Source of the DNA: JAKZVK01 sp965261065
Lineage (GTDB): Bacteria > Acidobacteriota > Terriglobia > Bryobacterales > UBA6623
Assembly: GCA_965261065.1 (NCBI GenBank)
Contig: OZ253444.1
Span: 7,998,001 to 8,062,000 of the forward strand
DNA length: 64,000 nucleotides
Direction of reading: 5' to 3'
Shown here: positions 33,718-42,157 of the stretch, piece after piece
Numbering within the stretch: the stretch's first letter is position 1
How the letters are laid out: every line of letters begins with the position of its first letter
Position numbers and translations under genes: made by a program
The notes under the pieces: generated by a model
What the model saw: only the letters and a program-made list of their open reading frames with translations
Databases searched by the model: none
What the model was told of the DNA's origin: nothing

Positions 33718-33924
33718 ATGAAGCTGCCGATCACAGTCTTTCAGGATGAAGACGGTGTCTATGTCGCGGAGTGCCCGGCGATTCCCGGTTGTGTGAGCCA
33801 AGGTCCTACCGAGGCAGAGGCCGAGCTGAACTTGCATGACGCGATCCGAGAGTGCTTGGCAGTCCGGCGGGAGAAGGGACTGCCCCTCACGCTCAAGACG
33901 CGAGAGATCGAAGTAGCGGTCTAG
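33718..33924 (+). CDS. hicB: HicB-like antitoxin
   Basis: A 68-residue HicB-type antitoxin: LPITVFQDEDGVYVAECPAIPGCVSQGPTEAEAELNLHDAIREC is the partial RNase H fold of the family, which neutralises HicA. There is no DNA-binding C-terminal domain, so this is the short form. The open frame extends back into IS copy 3, but the ATG at 33718 is where conserved sequence starts. The stop overlaps the start of hicA by one base (TAGTG), and antitoxin-first order is common in HicBA systems. Confidence 0.85.
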   Translation: MKLPITVFQDEDGVYVAECPAIPGCVSQGPTEAEAELNLHDAIRECLAVRREKGLPLTLKTREIEVAV

Positions 33925-34145
33925 TGCCGGCACTTCCGATCCTTCGGCCTGCCGAAGTCGTAAAGGTCTTCGAGCGTCACGGTTGGCGCGTTGCGCGCCG
34001 CCGCGGCAGCCACATCATCCTTACCAAACCCGGTCACATGGCGACTCTGTCTGTCCCGGACCACTCCCGCGTTGCCCGCGGGACCCTACGTACCCTGATC
34101 GCTCGAGCCGGGCTGACTGCGAAGGAGTTGTTGGCCTCGATCTGA
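33924..34145 (+). CDS. hicA: HicA-like mRNA interferase toxin
   Basis: A 73-residue toxin with the double-stranded-RNA-binding-like HicA fold: RPAEVVKVFERHGWRVARRRGSHIIL contains the catalytic His in the RRGSH motif, followed by KPGHMATLSVPDHSRVARGTLRTLIARAGLTAKELL. HicA cleaves mRNA and is held inactive by HicB. The GTG at 33924 overlaps the hicB stop, which couples translation; a longer open frame starting at 33852 lies inside hicB and is rejected. Confidence 0.87.
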   Translation: MPALPILRPAEVVKVFERHGWRVARRRGSHIILTKPGHMATLSVPDHSRVARGTLRTLIARAGLTAKELLASI

Positions 34146-34281
34146 TTCTTCGGGGGCATTTGCACCTCCGACGAATCGCCAACGTTCGCGACTCAGAGCG
34201 TAGTGCAGGGCCGAGGAGGCCAGTGGAGACGCGTGCTTTCTCCGAGCGCGCTGTCACAGCTTTGATACGATCGTAATTTCG

Positions 34282-35190
34282 ATGCATACGAGGGGATCCG
34301 AAACGGTTCGGCGCATCGGGGCGCATACCTCGATCGCGGGCGGCTTGGTCAATGCCGCGAACGAGGCGCTTGAGTTGGGCTGCAACACGCTGCAGATCTT
34401 CACGCGCAGCCCGCGCATGTGGCGTTCGGCGCCGCTCGACCCGAATGGCGTTGCCCAATTGAAGGACGCGCGGGCCGAGCACGACCTCTCGCCGCTCGTC
34501 ATCCACGGCAACTACCTGACCAACATGGCCGCCGCCGATACGGGCGTTCGCAACAAATCGATCGAGGCCTTCCGCGACGAGGTTCGGCGCGCGCTGCTGA
34601 TCGGCGCAGACTACCTCGTGATCCATCCGGGCAGCTACCGCGGCCAGACGCTCGACAAAGCGATGAACGTGCTGGCCTCGTCCATCGCCCAGGCCGTCAA
34701 GGGGGTGGGCTCGAACGGGTCGGGCTGGAACGGGTTGCAGCTTCTGCTCGAGAACACCGCGGGCGGGGGGCAAACCATGGGCCGGGACTTCACCGAACTG
34801 GCCGAGCTGCGCCGGCGCATTCAGAAAAGAGTAGCCATCCCGGCCGGCTTCTGCATCGACACAGCCCATTGCTTCGAAGCCGGCTACGACGTCTCGACCG
34901 CCGCGGGACTCAAGAAGACCACCGAATTAATCGAGCAAACCATCGGCCTCGATAGCGTGAAGGTCATCCACGCCAACGACTCGCGGACGCCTCTGGGCTC
35001 TCACGCCGATCGCCATGAGCACATCGGCGAAGGCGAGATCGGGAGTGACGCTTTCCGGCGCATCCTGAACCACCCGAAGTGGCGCACCAAGCCGTTCATT
35101 CTCGAAACGCCGGCCGACGAACTCGGCACTCACCACAAGAACGTGCAAGCGCTCAAGTCCCTATCGAAACGGCGGCGCGTCCGGCACTAG
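34282..35190 (+). CDS. nfo: Endonuclease IV
   Basis: Deoxyribonuclease IV cleaves DNA 5' to abasic sites in base excision repair. The 302-residue protein shows the TIM-barrel motifs of the family: RIGAHTSIAGGLVNA, TLQIFTRSPRMW, VIHGNYLTNMA, LVIHPGSYRGQ, LLLENTAGGGQTMG, GFCIDTAHCFEAGYD, VIHANDSRTPLGSHADRHEHIGEGEIG and FILETP, which together contain the trinuclear-zinc His, Glu and Asp ligands. Length is typical. It lies 136 bases after hicA and 45 bases before leuS on the same strand. No regulatory signal was seen. Confidence 0.95.
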   Translation: MHTRGSETVRRIGAHTSIAGGLVNAANEALELGCNTLQIFTRSPRMWRSAPLDPNGVAQLKDARAEHDLSPLVIHGNYLTNMAAADTGVRNKSIEAFRDEVRRALLIGADYLVIHPGSYRGQTLDKAMNVLASSIAQAVKGVGSNGSGWNGLQLLLENTAGGGQTMGRDFTELAELRRRIQKRVAIPAGFCIDTAHCFEAGYDVSTAAGLKKTTELIEQTIGLDSVKVIHANDSRTPLGSHADRHEHIGEGEIGSDAFRRILNHPKWRTKPFILETPADELGTHHKNVQALKSLSKRRRVRH

Positions 35191-35235
35191 ACCCGCCGCT
35201 CGCGGTCCCTAAAGCTGTCCCCGTTACGTGCCCCC

Positions 35236-37710
35236 ATGCCGGCACCGATGCCCACGCCGATGGAAGAGAAGCAATACAACCCTAAAGAGATCGAAGCCCG
35301 TTGGCAACACCAGTGGGAAGAGGACGACCTATTCCGTACCGACCTCGACGAGTCGCGCCCGAAGTACTACGTGCTCGAAATGCTGCCCTACCCTAGCGGC
35401 ACGCTTCACATGGGGCACATGCGCAACTATTCCATCGGCGACGCGCTGGCCCGCTATAAGTGCATGCGCGGCTTTCGCGTGCTGCACTCGATGGGCTGGG
35501 ATTCCTTTGGTCTGCCCGCCGAGAACGCCGCGATCAAGAATAATCGGGACCCCGGCGAGTGGACGCGCGAGAACAGCGCCACGATGAAAGACCAGCTTCG
35601 GCGCTTCGGTTTCAGCTACGACTGGTCGACTGAAATCTCGAGCTGTGAGCCCGGCTACTACCGCTGGAACCAGTGGTTCTTCCTCAAGATGTACGAGCGC
35701 GGCTTGGCGTATCGCAAGAAAGCGCAACTCAACTGGTGCCCCGAATGCAATACCGTCCTCGCCAATGAACAGGTGGTCGACGGCTGCTGCTGGCGTCATG
35801 AGGAAACCGCGGTTGAGCAGCGCACGCTCGACCAGTGGTTCTTGCGCATCACCGACTACGCCGACCAGCTTCTCGACCACCACGCCGAGCTCGATGGTGG
35901 CTGGCCCGAGCGTGTCCTTACGATGCAGAAGAACTGGATCGGCAAGTCCGTCGGCACGGAGGTCGATTTCCAGCTCGAAGATTCCGACGAGAAAGTCACG
36001 ATCTTCACCACCCGTGTGGACACGATCTATGGGGCGACGTGCCTGATCGTGGCTCCGCAGCATCCCTGGGTGGTCAAGTTCGGACTGGAGGAGCAGGCGC
36101 AGCCCCTGATCGAATCGGCCACACGCAAAGACGCGGCGGACGTCGAGAAAGAGGGCGTCGCGACCGGACGCTACGTCATCAACCCCTACAACGGCGAACG
36201 CATGCCGATCTGGATCGGCAACTTCGTGTTGATGGAGTACGGCACCGGCGCCATCATGGCCGTCCCGGCGCACGACCAGCGCGACTTTGAGTTTTGCCGC
36301 AAGTACGGCATCGCGGTGCGGCCGGTCATTCGTCCCACCGACGGCGAACTCGGTGACGGCGAGACGATGACCGAGGCCTACGCCACCTATGGAGTCTCGG
36401 AGAACTCCGGGCCCTTCAGCGGCTTGCCCAGCGCCGAGGCCATCGTCAAGATGAACGATCACGCCGTCGAACACGGTTTCGGCAAAGCGTCGGTCAGGTA
36501 TCGGTTGAAGGACTGGGGAATCTCGCGCCAGCGCTACTGGGGCACGCCGATCCCCATGATCCACTGCAAGGCCTGCGGCGTCGTCCCTGTGCCGGAAGAT
36601 CAGTTGCCGGTGGTGCTGCCGGCGAACGTGAAGCTCACCGGCACCGGCGAGTCGCCGCTCAAGTCCGTGCCGGAGTTCTTGAACGTCGATTGCCCTAAGT
36701 GCAACGGCCCGGCCGAGCGCGAGTGCGACACGATGGATACGTTCATCGATTCGTCATGGTACTTCTACCGCTACTGCGACCCGAAGAACGATCAGGCGCC
36801 TTATGCGCCGGAGAGGGTCAAGGCCTGGTTCCCGATTGATCAATACATTGGTGGCGTCGAGCACGCCGTGCTGCACCTGATCTACAGCCGGTTCTTCACG
36901 AAGATGATGCGCGACCTGGGGCTGATCGACTGGAATGAACCCGCCAAGCGCCTGTTCACTCAGGGGATGGTGATTCGCGACGGCGCCAAGATGTCGAAGA
37001 GCAAGGGCAACGTTGTCAGCGCCGACGATTTCCTCAGGAAGTACGGAGCCGATGTCGCGCGGGTGTTCTCGCTGTTCGCCGCCCCGCCGGAGAAGGACCT
37101 TGACTGGCAGGACGCCGGCATTGACGGCATGAATCGCTTTCTCACGCGGCTCTACCGGTTTGTGGCCCGCAACACCGCCGGCAGTACGGACGCCGAAGCG
37201 ACGGCCGAACCAGCCAACGACGCCGACCGCGCTGTGCTGCGCAAGCTTCATCAGACGATCGAGAAGATCACAAGCGACTTCGAGACGCGTTGGCACTTCA
37301 ATACCTCGCTGGCCGCCGTGATGGAGTTGACGAACGATCTCTACACGCACGAAGCGGAAATCTCGCCCGGCGTGTTGCGCGAGGTCATGTCGAAGACGGT
37401 CCTATTGATTGGACCGTTCGCGCCGCACTTGGCCGAAGAACTGTGGCGGGAGCTAGGACACCAAGGGCCGGTGTTGCGAGCGGCCTGGCCGGAAGCCGAT
37501 CCGGTGTTGGCGCGGGACGATCAGGTCGAGGTCGTGGTGCAGGTGAACGGTAAGCTTAGAGCACGCCTAGCGGTGCCGCGGGGCACCGGGCGAGATGAGT
37601 TGGAGCGCTTGGCGAAGGACGATCCGAAGGCGGCGCCCCATCTTGAGGCGAAAACCATACGCAAGGTCGTCGTCGTGCCCGACAAGCTCGTCAACATTGT
37701 TGCCACATAG
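35236..37710 (+). CDS. leuS: Leucyl-tRNA synthetase
   Basis: LeuS charges tRNA-Leu with leucine, a class I synthetase with an editing domain. The 824-residue product carries HMGH at residues 58-61 (the HIGH motif), KMSKS at 585-589, the connective-peptide editing domain (GTGAIMAVPAHDQRDFEF), the zinc-type cysteines CPECN and CKACG, and the C-terminal anticodon-binding and tail domains ending KVVVVPDKLVNIVAT. The ATG at 35236 precedes a second ATG (residue 9, MEEKQYNPKEIEARWQ) that could equally be the start. There is no room for a T-box leader between nfo and leuS. Confidence 0.97.
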   Translation: MPAPMPTPMEEKQYNPKEIEARWQHQWEEDDLFRTDLDESRPKYYVLEMLPYPSGTLHMGHMRNYSIGDALARYKCMRGFRVLHSMGWDSFGLPAENAAIKNNRDPGEWTRENSATMKDQLRRFGFSYDWSTEISSCEPGYYRWNQWFFLKMYERGLAYRKKAQLNWCPECNTVLANEQVVDGCCWRHEETAVEQRTLDQWFLRITDYADQLLDHHAELDGGWPERVLTMQKNWIGKSVGTEVDFQLEDSDEKVTIFTTRVDTIYGATCLIVAPQHPWVVKFGLEEQAQPLIESATRKDAADVEKEGVATGRYVINPYNGERMPIWIGNFVLMEYGTGAIMAVPAHDQRDFEFCRKYGIAVRPVIRPTDGELGDGETMTEAYATYGVSENSGPFSGLPSAEAIVKMNDHAVEHGFGKASVRYRLKDWGISRQRYWGTPIPMIHCKACGVVPVPEDQLPVVLPANVKLTGTGESPLKSVPEFLNVDCPKCNGPAERECDTMDTFIDSSWYFYRYCDPKNDQAPYAPERVKAWFPIDQYIGGVEHAVLHLIYSRFFTKMMRDLGLIDWNEPAKRLFTQGMVIRDGAKMSKSKGNVVSADDFLRKYGADVARVFSLFAAPPEKDLDWQDAGIDGMNRFLTRLYRFVARNTAGSTDAEATAEPANDADRAVLRKLHQTIEKITSDFETRWHFNTSLAAVMELTNDLYTHEAEISPGVLREVMSKTVLLIGPFAPHLAEELWRELGHQGPVLRAAWPEADPVLARDDQVEVVVQVNGKLRARLAVPRGTGRDELERLAKDDPKAAPHLEAKTIRKVVVVPDKLVNIVAT

Positions 37711-37757
37711 CAACGTGGTTTTGCACCCGCCCGCCCGCAAGGAACAGAGACGCTGTC

Positions 37758-38228
37758 ATGCCGCTAACCTTCCGACTCGCCGAGCCTGCCGAACACCCTC
37801 GGCTCAAGGCCATGATCCTCGATAGCTTCGAGCCGATCACCTGGTTCAAGACAGCCGACGAGAAGTTCGGTTTGATGAACGGTCTCGACTGGCGCGACCG
37901 CTGGAAGCTACGGCTAGAGAAAGTGTTCGAGACGCAAGTCATCCTGGTCGGCGAGCTCGACGGCGGCGTGGTGGCTTGCGCAACCGGGACCTACGATCCC
38001 AAGACGGCAATGGGTTTCATTGACCTGCTGGCCGTTACGCAGAGGCATCAGGGCGAGGGGCTCGGGCGCGAGATGCTGCGGGGCCTCATGCAATATTTCA
38101 AGGATATGGGCGCCGTCTACGCTCACCTCGACTGCTTGACGACCAACGAGGTGGGGAATCAACTCTACGAAGCAGAGGGCTTCGTAGAGGGCATGCGCTC
38201 CATTCGCTGGATCAAGAAGATCGACTAG
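37758..38228 (+). CDS. GNAT-family acetyltransferase
   Basis: A 156-residue N-acetyltransferase of the GNAT fold. Motif A, which binds the acetyl-CoA pyrophosphate, is LLAVTQRHQGEGLGREMLRGLMQYF (Q/RxxGxG/A form), and motif B follows as LDCLTTNEVGNQLYEAEGF. The N-terminal 60 residues are helical. The acceptor could be a protein N-terminus, an amino sugar or a polyamine; nothing in the sequence decides. It starts 47 bases after leuS on the same strand and has GGAACAGAGACG before the ATG. Confidence 0.88.
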   Translation: MPLTFRLAEPAEHPRLKAMILDSFEPITWFKTADEKFGLMNGLDWRDRWKLRLEKVFETQVILVGELDGGVVACATGTYDPKTAMGFIDLLAVTQRHQGEGLGREMLRGLMQYFKDMGAVYAHLDCLTTNEVGNQLYEAEGFVEGMRSIRWIKKID

Positions 38229-38358
38229 GACGGGTGCGGCGAAGATCCGCCCGAGGGGTTCGCCAATCACGAATCACGACCCACCTCGATCGAGGACTCT
38301 GCTCCGGCGTTCGCGGGGGTTACAATCAGTAGACTGGGGCGCGGACGACGCCTACACC

Positions 38359-38754
38359 ATGGGACTGTTTAATCTATTTCGGCCGAAGTGGAAACACAGC
38401 AATCCCGACGTGCGCATTGAAGCGGCCGGGACGCTGTCGGACATGGGGACTCTACAGGAAATGGCGGCCCGCGACCGTGATTGGTTCGTGCGGCATCGAG
38501 TCTTCGATATCGTTCGGGACCGCAATCCCGGCGACGGCGTGTACGCCTTTCTTGCCAAGAACTCCGAAGACGAAGAGATCCGCCGCAAGGCGGTCAAGAA
38601 GCTCAAAGACGAAGCGGTGCTTCAGGAAGTCGCCAAGAACGACCAGTACCGCTACATCCGCGACGCCGCCGAACACCGCCTGGAAGAGCTACGCACCAAC
38701 CTCTGGGGAGAAGAGCCCTCAGAGCCCTCGAACACCGCGACAACCGCAAGCTAG
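38359..38754 (+). CDS. HEAT-repeat-like protein
   Basis: A 131-residue soluble helical protein with degenerate HEAT-type repeats: WKHSNPDVRIEAAGTLSDMGTLQEMAARDRDWFVRHRVFDIV, DEEIRRKAVKKLKDEAVLQEVAKNDQYRYIRDAAEHRLEEL. The two repeats share a D/E-x-x-x-R-x-x-A pattern and a following V/L-Q-E-x-A/V run. The C-terminal 20 residues are disordered. Similar proteins in acidobacteria are uncharacterised; a scaffold or protein-binding role is the usual guess. No partner is apparent. Confidence 0.75.
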   Translation: MGLFNLFRPKWKHSNPDVRIEAAGTLSDMGTLQEMAARDRDWFVRHRVFDIVRDRNPGDGVYAFLAKNSEDEEIRRKAVKKLKDEAVLQEVAKNDQYRYIRDAAEHRLEELRTNLWGEEPSEPSNTATTAS

Positions 38755-38886
38755 CCGCGACGCGTAGCTGTCCGCCGGCACTGTCACACATTCTCTGTGG
38801 GGGTCTTCGCCGATAGAAGGCACCGTTCTGGCGGGTGTGGCCACACCGTACGCCGGCGCTTGCACACCCCGCCTTTGCCGAGCCGA

Positions 38887-38944
38887 GCGGAAAAACAAAA
38901 TCCCCGGGCGAGAGGACCGGAAGGCTCTGGCCCTCTCGCCCGGG
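38887..38944 (-). terminator. Intrinsic terminator of nrdJ
   Basis: A 13-bp stem (38903-38915 with 38932-38944, arm CCCGGGCGAGAGG) with a 16-base loop is followed on the minus strand by TTTTGTTTTT. It lies 34 bases beyond the nrdJ stop and is correctly oriented for that gene. Confidence 0.8.
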
Positions 38945-38977
38945 AGAGGAGGAACGCATCCAACAACAACGACCTAA

Positions 38978-41785
38978 CTAACTGCAGCCGGAAGTCGAGC
39001 CGCAGTTCTCGCATTTGTAGCAACTGCCGTTACTCGTCATCAGCGAGCCACATTCCGAGCAGATCGGCGCGTCCATGGGCGCCGCGTTGAACATGAGCGC
39101 TTGCTGCGGATCGGGCTCGGTCTGACGGAGCTTGAGCGTCTCACCCACCTCCGTTTGCTTGTACTCCTCCGAGATGAAGCGGGTGCCCAGCCAACGGAAA
39201 ATGTAGTCCATGATGGACTTGGCGTAGGGGATCTCCTTCGAACCGGTCCAGCCACTGGGTTCGAAGCGCACGTGCGCGAACTTGTCGACCAGCGCCTGCA
39301 GCGGCACCCCGTACTGCAACGCCATCGATACGGCGGTGGCGAAGCTGTCCATCAACCCGCTGATGGTGGAGCCTTCCTTCGACATCCGGATGAAGATCTC
39401 GCCCGGCTTACCGTTCTCGTACATTCCGACCGTGATATAACCTTCGTGTCCGCCAACCCCGAACTTATGCGTGAGCGACTGGCGCTCGTCAGACAGCTTA
39501 AGCCGCTGTGGCCGGTAGACGATTTTCTCGATGGGTGCGACGGCCGTCTCGCCTTCGGCCTGCTCATCCGACTGCTTGCCTGTATTGAGAGGCTGTGCGC
39601 CTTTCGAGCCATCGCGATAGATGGCCACCGACTTGACGCCGAGACGCCAGGCTTCCACGTAGGCGTTCACGATCTCGTCGACGGTCGACTCCTTGGGCAT
39701 GTTGATCGTCTTCGAGATCGCGCCTGAGATGAACGGCTGCACGGCACCCATCATGCGCAGATGGCCCAAGTAGTGAATCGACCTTTCGCTGTTCTGCGCC
39801 CGGAAGCTGCAATCGAACACAGGCAGGTGTTTCTGGTCGAGGTGCGGCGCGCCCTCGATCGTGCCGGTCGAATCGATGTGGCTGACCATCTCGCTGGCGT
39901 GCTCGGGCGAGTAGCCAAGCTTGAGCAGCGACTGCTCGACCGTGTTGTTGACGATCTTGATCACACCCCCGCCGACGAGCTTCTTGTATTTGATGAGCGC
40001 CAGCTCAGGCTCGACGCCGGTCGTGTCGCAGTCCATCATGAAGCCGATCGTGCCGGTCGGCGCGATGACGGTGACTTGGCCGTTGCGGTAGCCGTGGCGG
40101 CGTCCCATTTCGTAGGCGTCATCCCAGCACTGTTGCGCGGCGCGGTGCAGGGAGTCTTCCACGTACTGTCCGCTGATTTTCTTCGAGGCTTGGCGGTGCA
40201 TGCGGATGACTTCGAGGAAGGGTTCGCGGTTGTGGTCATAACCGTCGAACGGTCCGACAGTTTCGGCGATGCGGGCGCTGGTGAGGTAGGCCTGTCCGCA
40301 CATCGTCGAGGTGATCGAGGCGGCCACGTCGCGGCCTTCGTCGCTGTCATAGGGAACACCCATCGACATCAGCAACGCGCCGAGGTTGGCGTAACCGAGC
40401 CCCAGGGGCCGGTAGGCGTGGGAGTTAGCACCGATCTTCTCAGTCGGGTAGCTGGCGTTATCGACTAGAATCTCCTGCGCGATGATCAGCGTATCGACAG
40501 CGTGGCGGAAGGCCTCGGCATTGAATTCGCCGTTGGACCTGTTGAACCGCATCAAGTTGATGGAGGAGAGGTTGCAGGCCGAATCGTCAAGGAACATGTA
40601 TTCCGAGCATGGATTCGAGGCATTGATGCGATCGGTGTTCTTGCAGGGATGCCAGCGGTTGACCGTGGTGTCGAACTGCATGCCGGGGTCGCCGCACTGG
40701 TGCGTGGCCTCGGCGATCTGCCGCAGCAGTTCTTTCGCCTTGTGGCGCTCCTTGGGTTGGCCGTTGACGACCGACCGGGTCCACCAATCCTCGTCGTTGA
40801 GGGCCGCCAGCATGAACTCGTCGGTAGCGCGGACCGAGTTGTTGGCGTTTTGGAAGAAGATCGAGCTGTAGACGTCTCCGTCAATGGCCGCGTCGTAGCC
40901 GGCGCCGATCAGCGTCCAGGCCTTGCGCTCCTCGCGCGCCTTGCAGCCGATGAACTTGTCGATGTCGGGGTGATCAGCGTTAAGGATCACCATCTTGGCG
41001 GCGCGGCGCGTCTTGCCGCCCGACTTAATTACGCCGGCGAAGGCGTCGAAGCCCTTCATGAACGAAACCGGGCCCGAGGCGCGGCCGCCGCCGCCAAGAG
41101 TGGCGTCTTCCTCACGAATCTTCGAAAGGTTCGAACCTGTCCCTGAGCCCCACTTGAAGAGCATGCCCTCGGTTTTGGCGAGGTCCATGATCGATTCCAT
41201 GGTGTCTTCGGCCGAGATGATGAAGCAGGCCGAGCACTGCGGACGATGAATGCCGGGCTCGAGCTGCGTGACGCTTTCGGTCCGCGCGTCCCAGGCCCAG
41301 CCGTAGCCGCGCGCTTCTCTCACGCCGACGTTGAACCAGACCGGTGAGTTGAAGCTGGCCTTCTGCGTGAGCATAAGATGCGCCAGTTCGCCGCGGAAGT
41401 TCTCTACGTCATCGGTGGTGGCGAAGTAACCGCCCGCCGCGCCCCAGTCGGCGATCGTGTCGACCACCCGGTGGACGAGCTGCTTGAGACTGCTCTCGCG
41501 CTCGGGCGTGCCGACACGACCGTGAAAGTACTTGCTGACGACGATATTGGCGGCCGTCTGCGACCAATCGCGCGGCATCTCCACTTCGCGCTGTTCGAAG
41601 ATGACTTCGCCCTTCTCGTTGGCGATCGAGGCGGTGCGCGTTTCCCAATCCAGCGCGTCGTACGGGGTCTGGCCGGAGTCCAAGTCCGTGGTGAAGAACC
41701 GGGGGAATGAGAGGCCTTCCCGCTCGGCGATTCTTGATGAGAGTTCGTCTACCTTTGCCGCCAGATCAACACTGATCTCACCCAT
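38978..41785 (-). CDS. nrdJ: Adenosylcobalamin-dependent (class II) ribonucleoside-diphosphate reductase
   Basis: NrdJ makes deoxyribonucleotides using adenosylcobalamin rather than a diferric subunit. The 935-residue protein shows the reductase barrel: LTQKASFNSPVWFNVG, QCSACFIISAEDTMESI with the redox-active Cys, FKWGSGTGSNLSKIREE, NPCSEYMFLDDSACNLSSINL with the central radical Cys and Glu, APTGTIGFMMDCDTTGVEP, and the C-terminal zinc/redox tail CSECG, CYKCENCG, which in class II enzymes re-reduces the active site. It is monocistronic by appearance, with a promoter-like sequence about 145 bases upstream and a strong terminator. Cobalamin must be made or imported elsewhere; no B12 genes are in this window. 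Confidence 0.97.
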   Translation of the reverse strand: MGEISVDLAAKVDELSSRIAEREGLSFPRFFTTDLDSGQTPYDALDWETRTASIANEKGEVIFEQREVEMPRDWSQTAANIVVSKYFHGRVGTPERESSLKQLVHRVVDTIADWGAAGGYFATTDDVENFRGELAHLMLTQKASFNSPVWFNVGVREARGYGWAWDARTESVTQLEPGIHRPQCSACFIISAEDTMESIMDLAKTEGMLFKWGSGTGSNLSKIREEDATLGGGGRASGPVSFMKGFDAFAGVIKSGGKTRRAAKMVILNADHPDIDKFIGCKAREERKAWTLIGAGYDAAIDGDVYSSIFFQNANNSVRATDEFMLAALNDEDWWTRSVVNGQPKERHKAKELLRQIAEATHQCGDPGMQFDTTVNRWHPCKNTDRINASNPCSEYMFLDDSACNLSSINLMRFNRSNGEFNAEAFRHAVDTLIIAQEILVDNASYPTEKIGANSHAYRPLGLGYANLGALLMSMGVPYDSDEGRDVAASITSTMCGQAYLTSARIAETVGPFDGYDHNREPFLEVIRMHRQASKKISGQYVEDSLHRAAQQCWDDAYEMGRRHGYRNGQVTVIAPTGTIGFMMDCDTTGVEPELALIKYKKLVGGGVIKIVNNTVEQSLLKLGYSPEHASEMVSHIDSTGTIEGAPHLDQKHLPVFDCSFRAQNSERSIHYLGHLRMMGAVQPFISGAISKTINMPKESTVDEIVNAYVEAWRLGVKSVAIYRDGSKGAQPLNTGKQSDEQAEGETAVAPIEKIVYRPQRLKLSDERQSLTHKFGVGGHEGYITVGMYENGKPGEIFIRMSKEGSTISGLMDSFATAVSMALQYGVPLQALVDKFAHVRFEPSGWTGSKEIPYAKSIMDYIFRWLGTRFISEEYKQTEVGETLKLRQTEPDPQQALMFNAAPMDAPICSECGSLMTSNGSCYKCENCGSTSGCS

Positions 41786-42157
41786 TCTTTCGCTCTCCCA
41801 GCCGTGTTTTCGTAACGCAGTCCTCTAGGGGACAGTCGCCCTGCTAGTATTCTTGTTGTGAGTCGCCACTCAGCTACTTATGACCACAGCGGGAGGGTGG
41901 CCTATGTTGCAAGAGGGTGACGTTCCCATAGTGTACATCATCTTGTGGCGATGTCAAAGGATATTTCCACATATGGGTAGTTTTCAGAAGTGAGCCGTCC
42001 AATCCTTAGGGTTGATGAATACACCACCGTGGGTTGGTGGTCATATGCATCTTCGAACGACGCGCTGGCCGTGCCGCCAGAGCCGCCCTTGAACGGCTGG
42101 TCAATGTGAAGGGCGGGTTGACGCGGAGTGCGGCTGAGCGAAGCTCAAGGCTCCAGG
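41786..42157 (-). other. Long upstream region of nrdJ, no gene
   Basis: No credible frame. On the minus strand it contains a promoter-like pair and then a leader of about 138 bases with a GGGAA segment and a CCCGCTGTGG segment that loosely recall parts of the cobalamin riboswitch. The canonical B12 box was not found. No NrdR-box-like pair was seen. Confidence 0.35.
41930..41957 (-). promoter_or_regulatory. Probable nrdJ promoter
   Basis: On the minus strand a consensus TTGACA (41957-41952) is followed after 16 bases by TACACT (41935-41930). Transcription would start near 41923 and give a leader of about 138 bases before the nrdJ ATG. Confidence 0.45.

Noticed and set aside
41786..42000. A confident cobalamin riboswitch call
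   Set aside because: Only two loosely matching segments; the B12 box is missing, so it is listed as a low-interest question rather than a feature.
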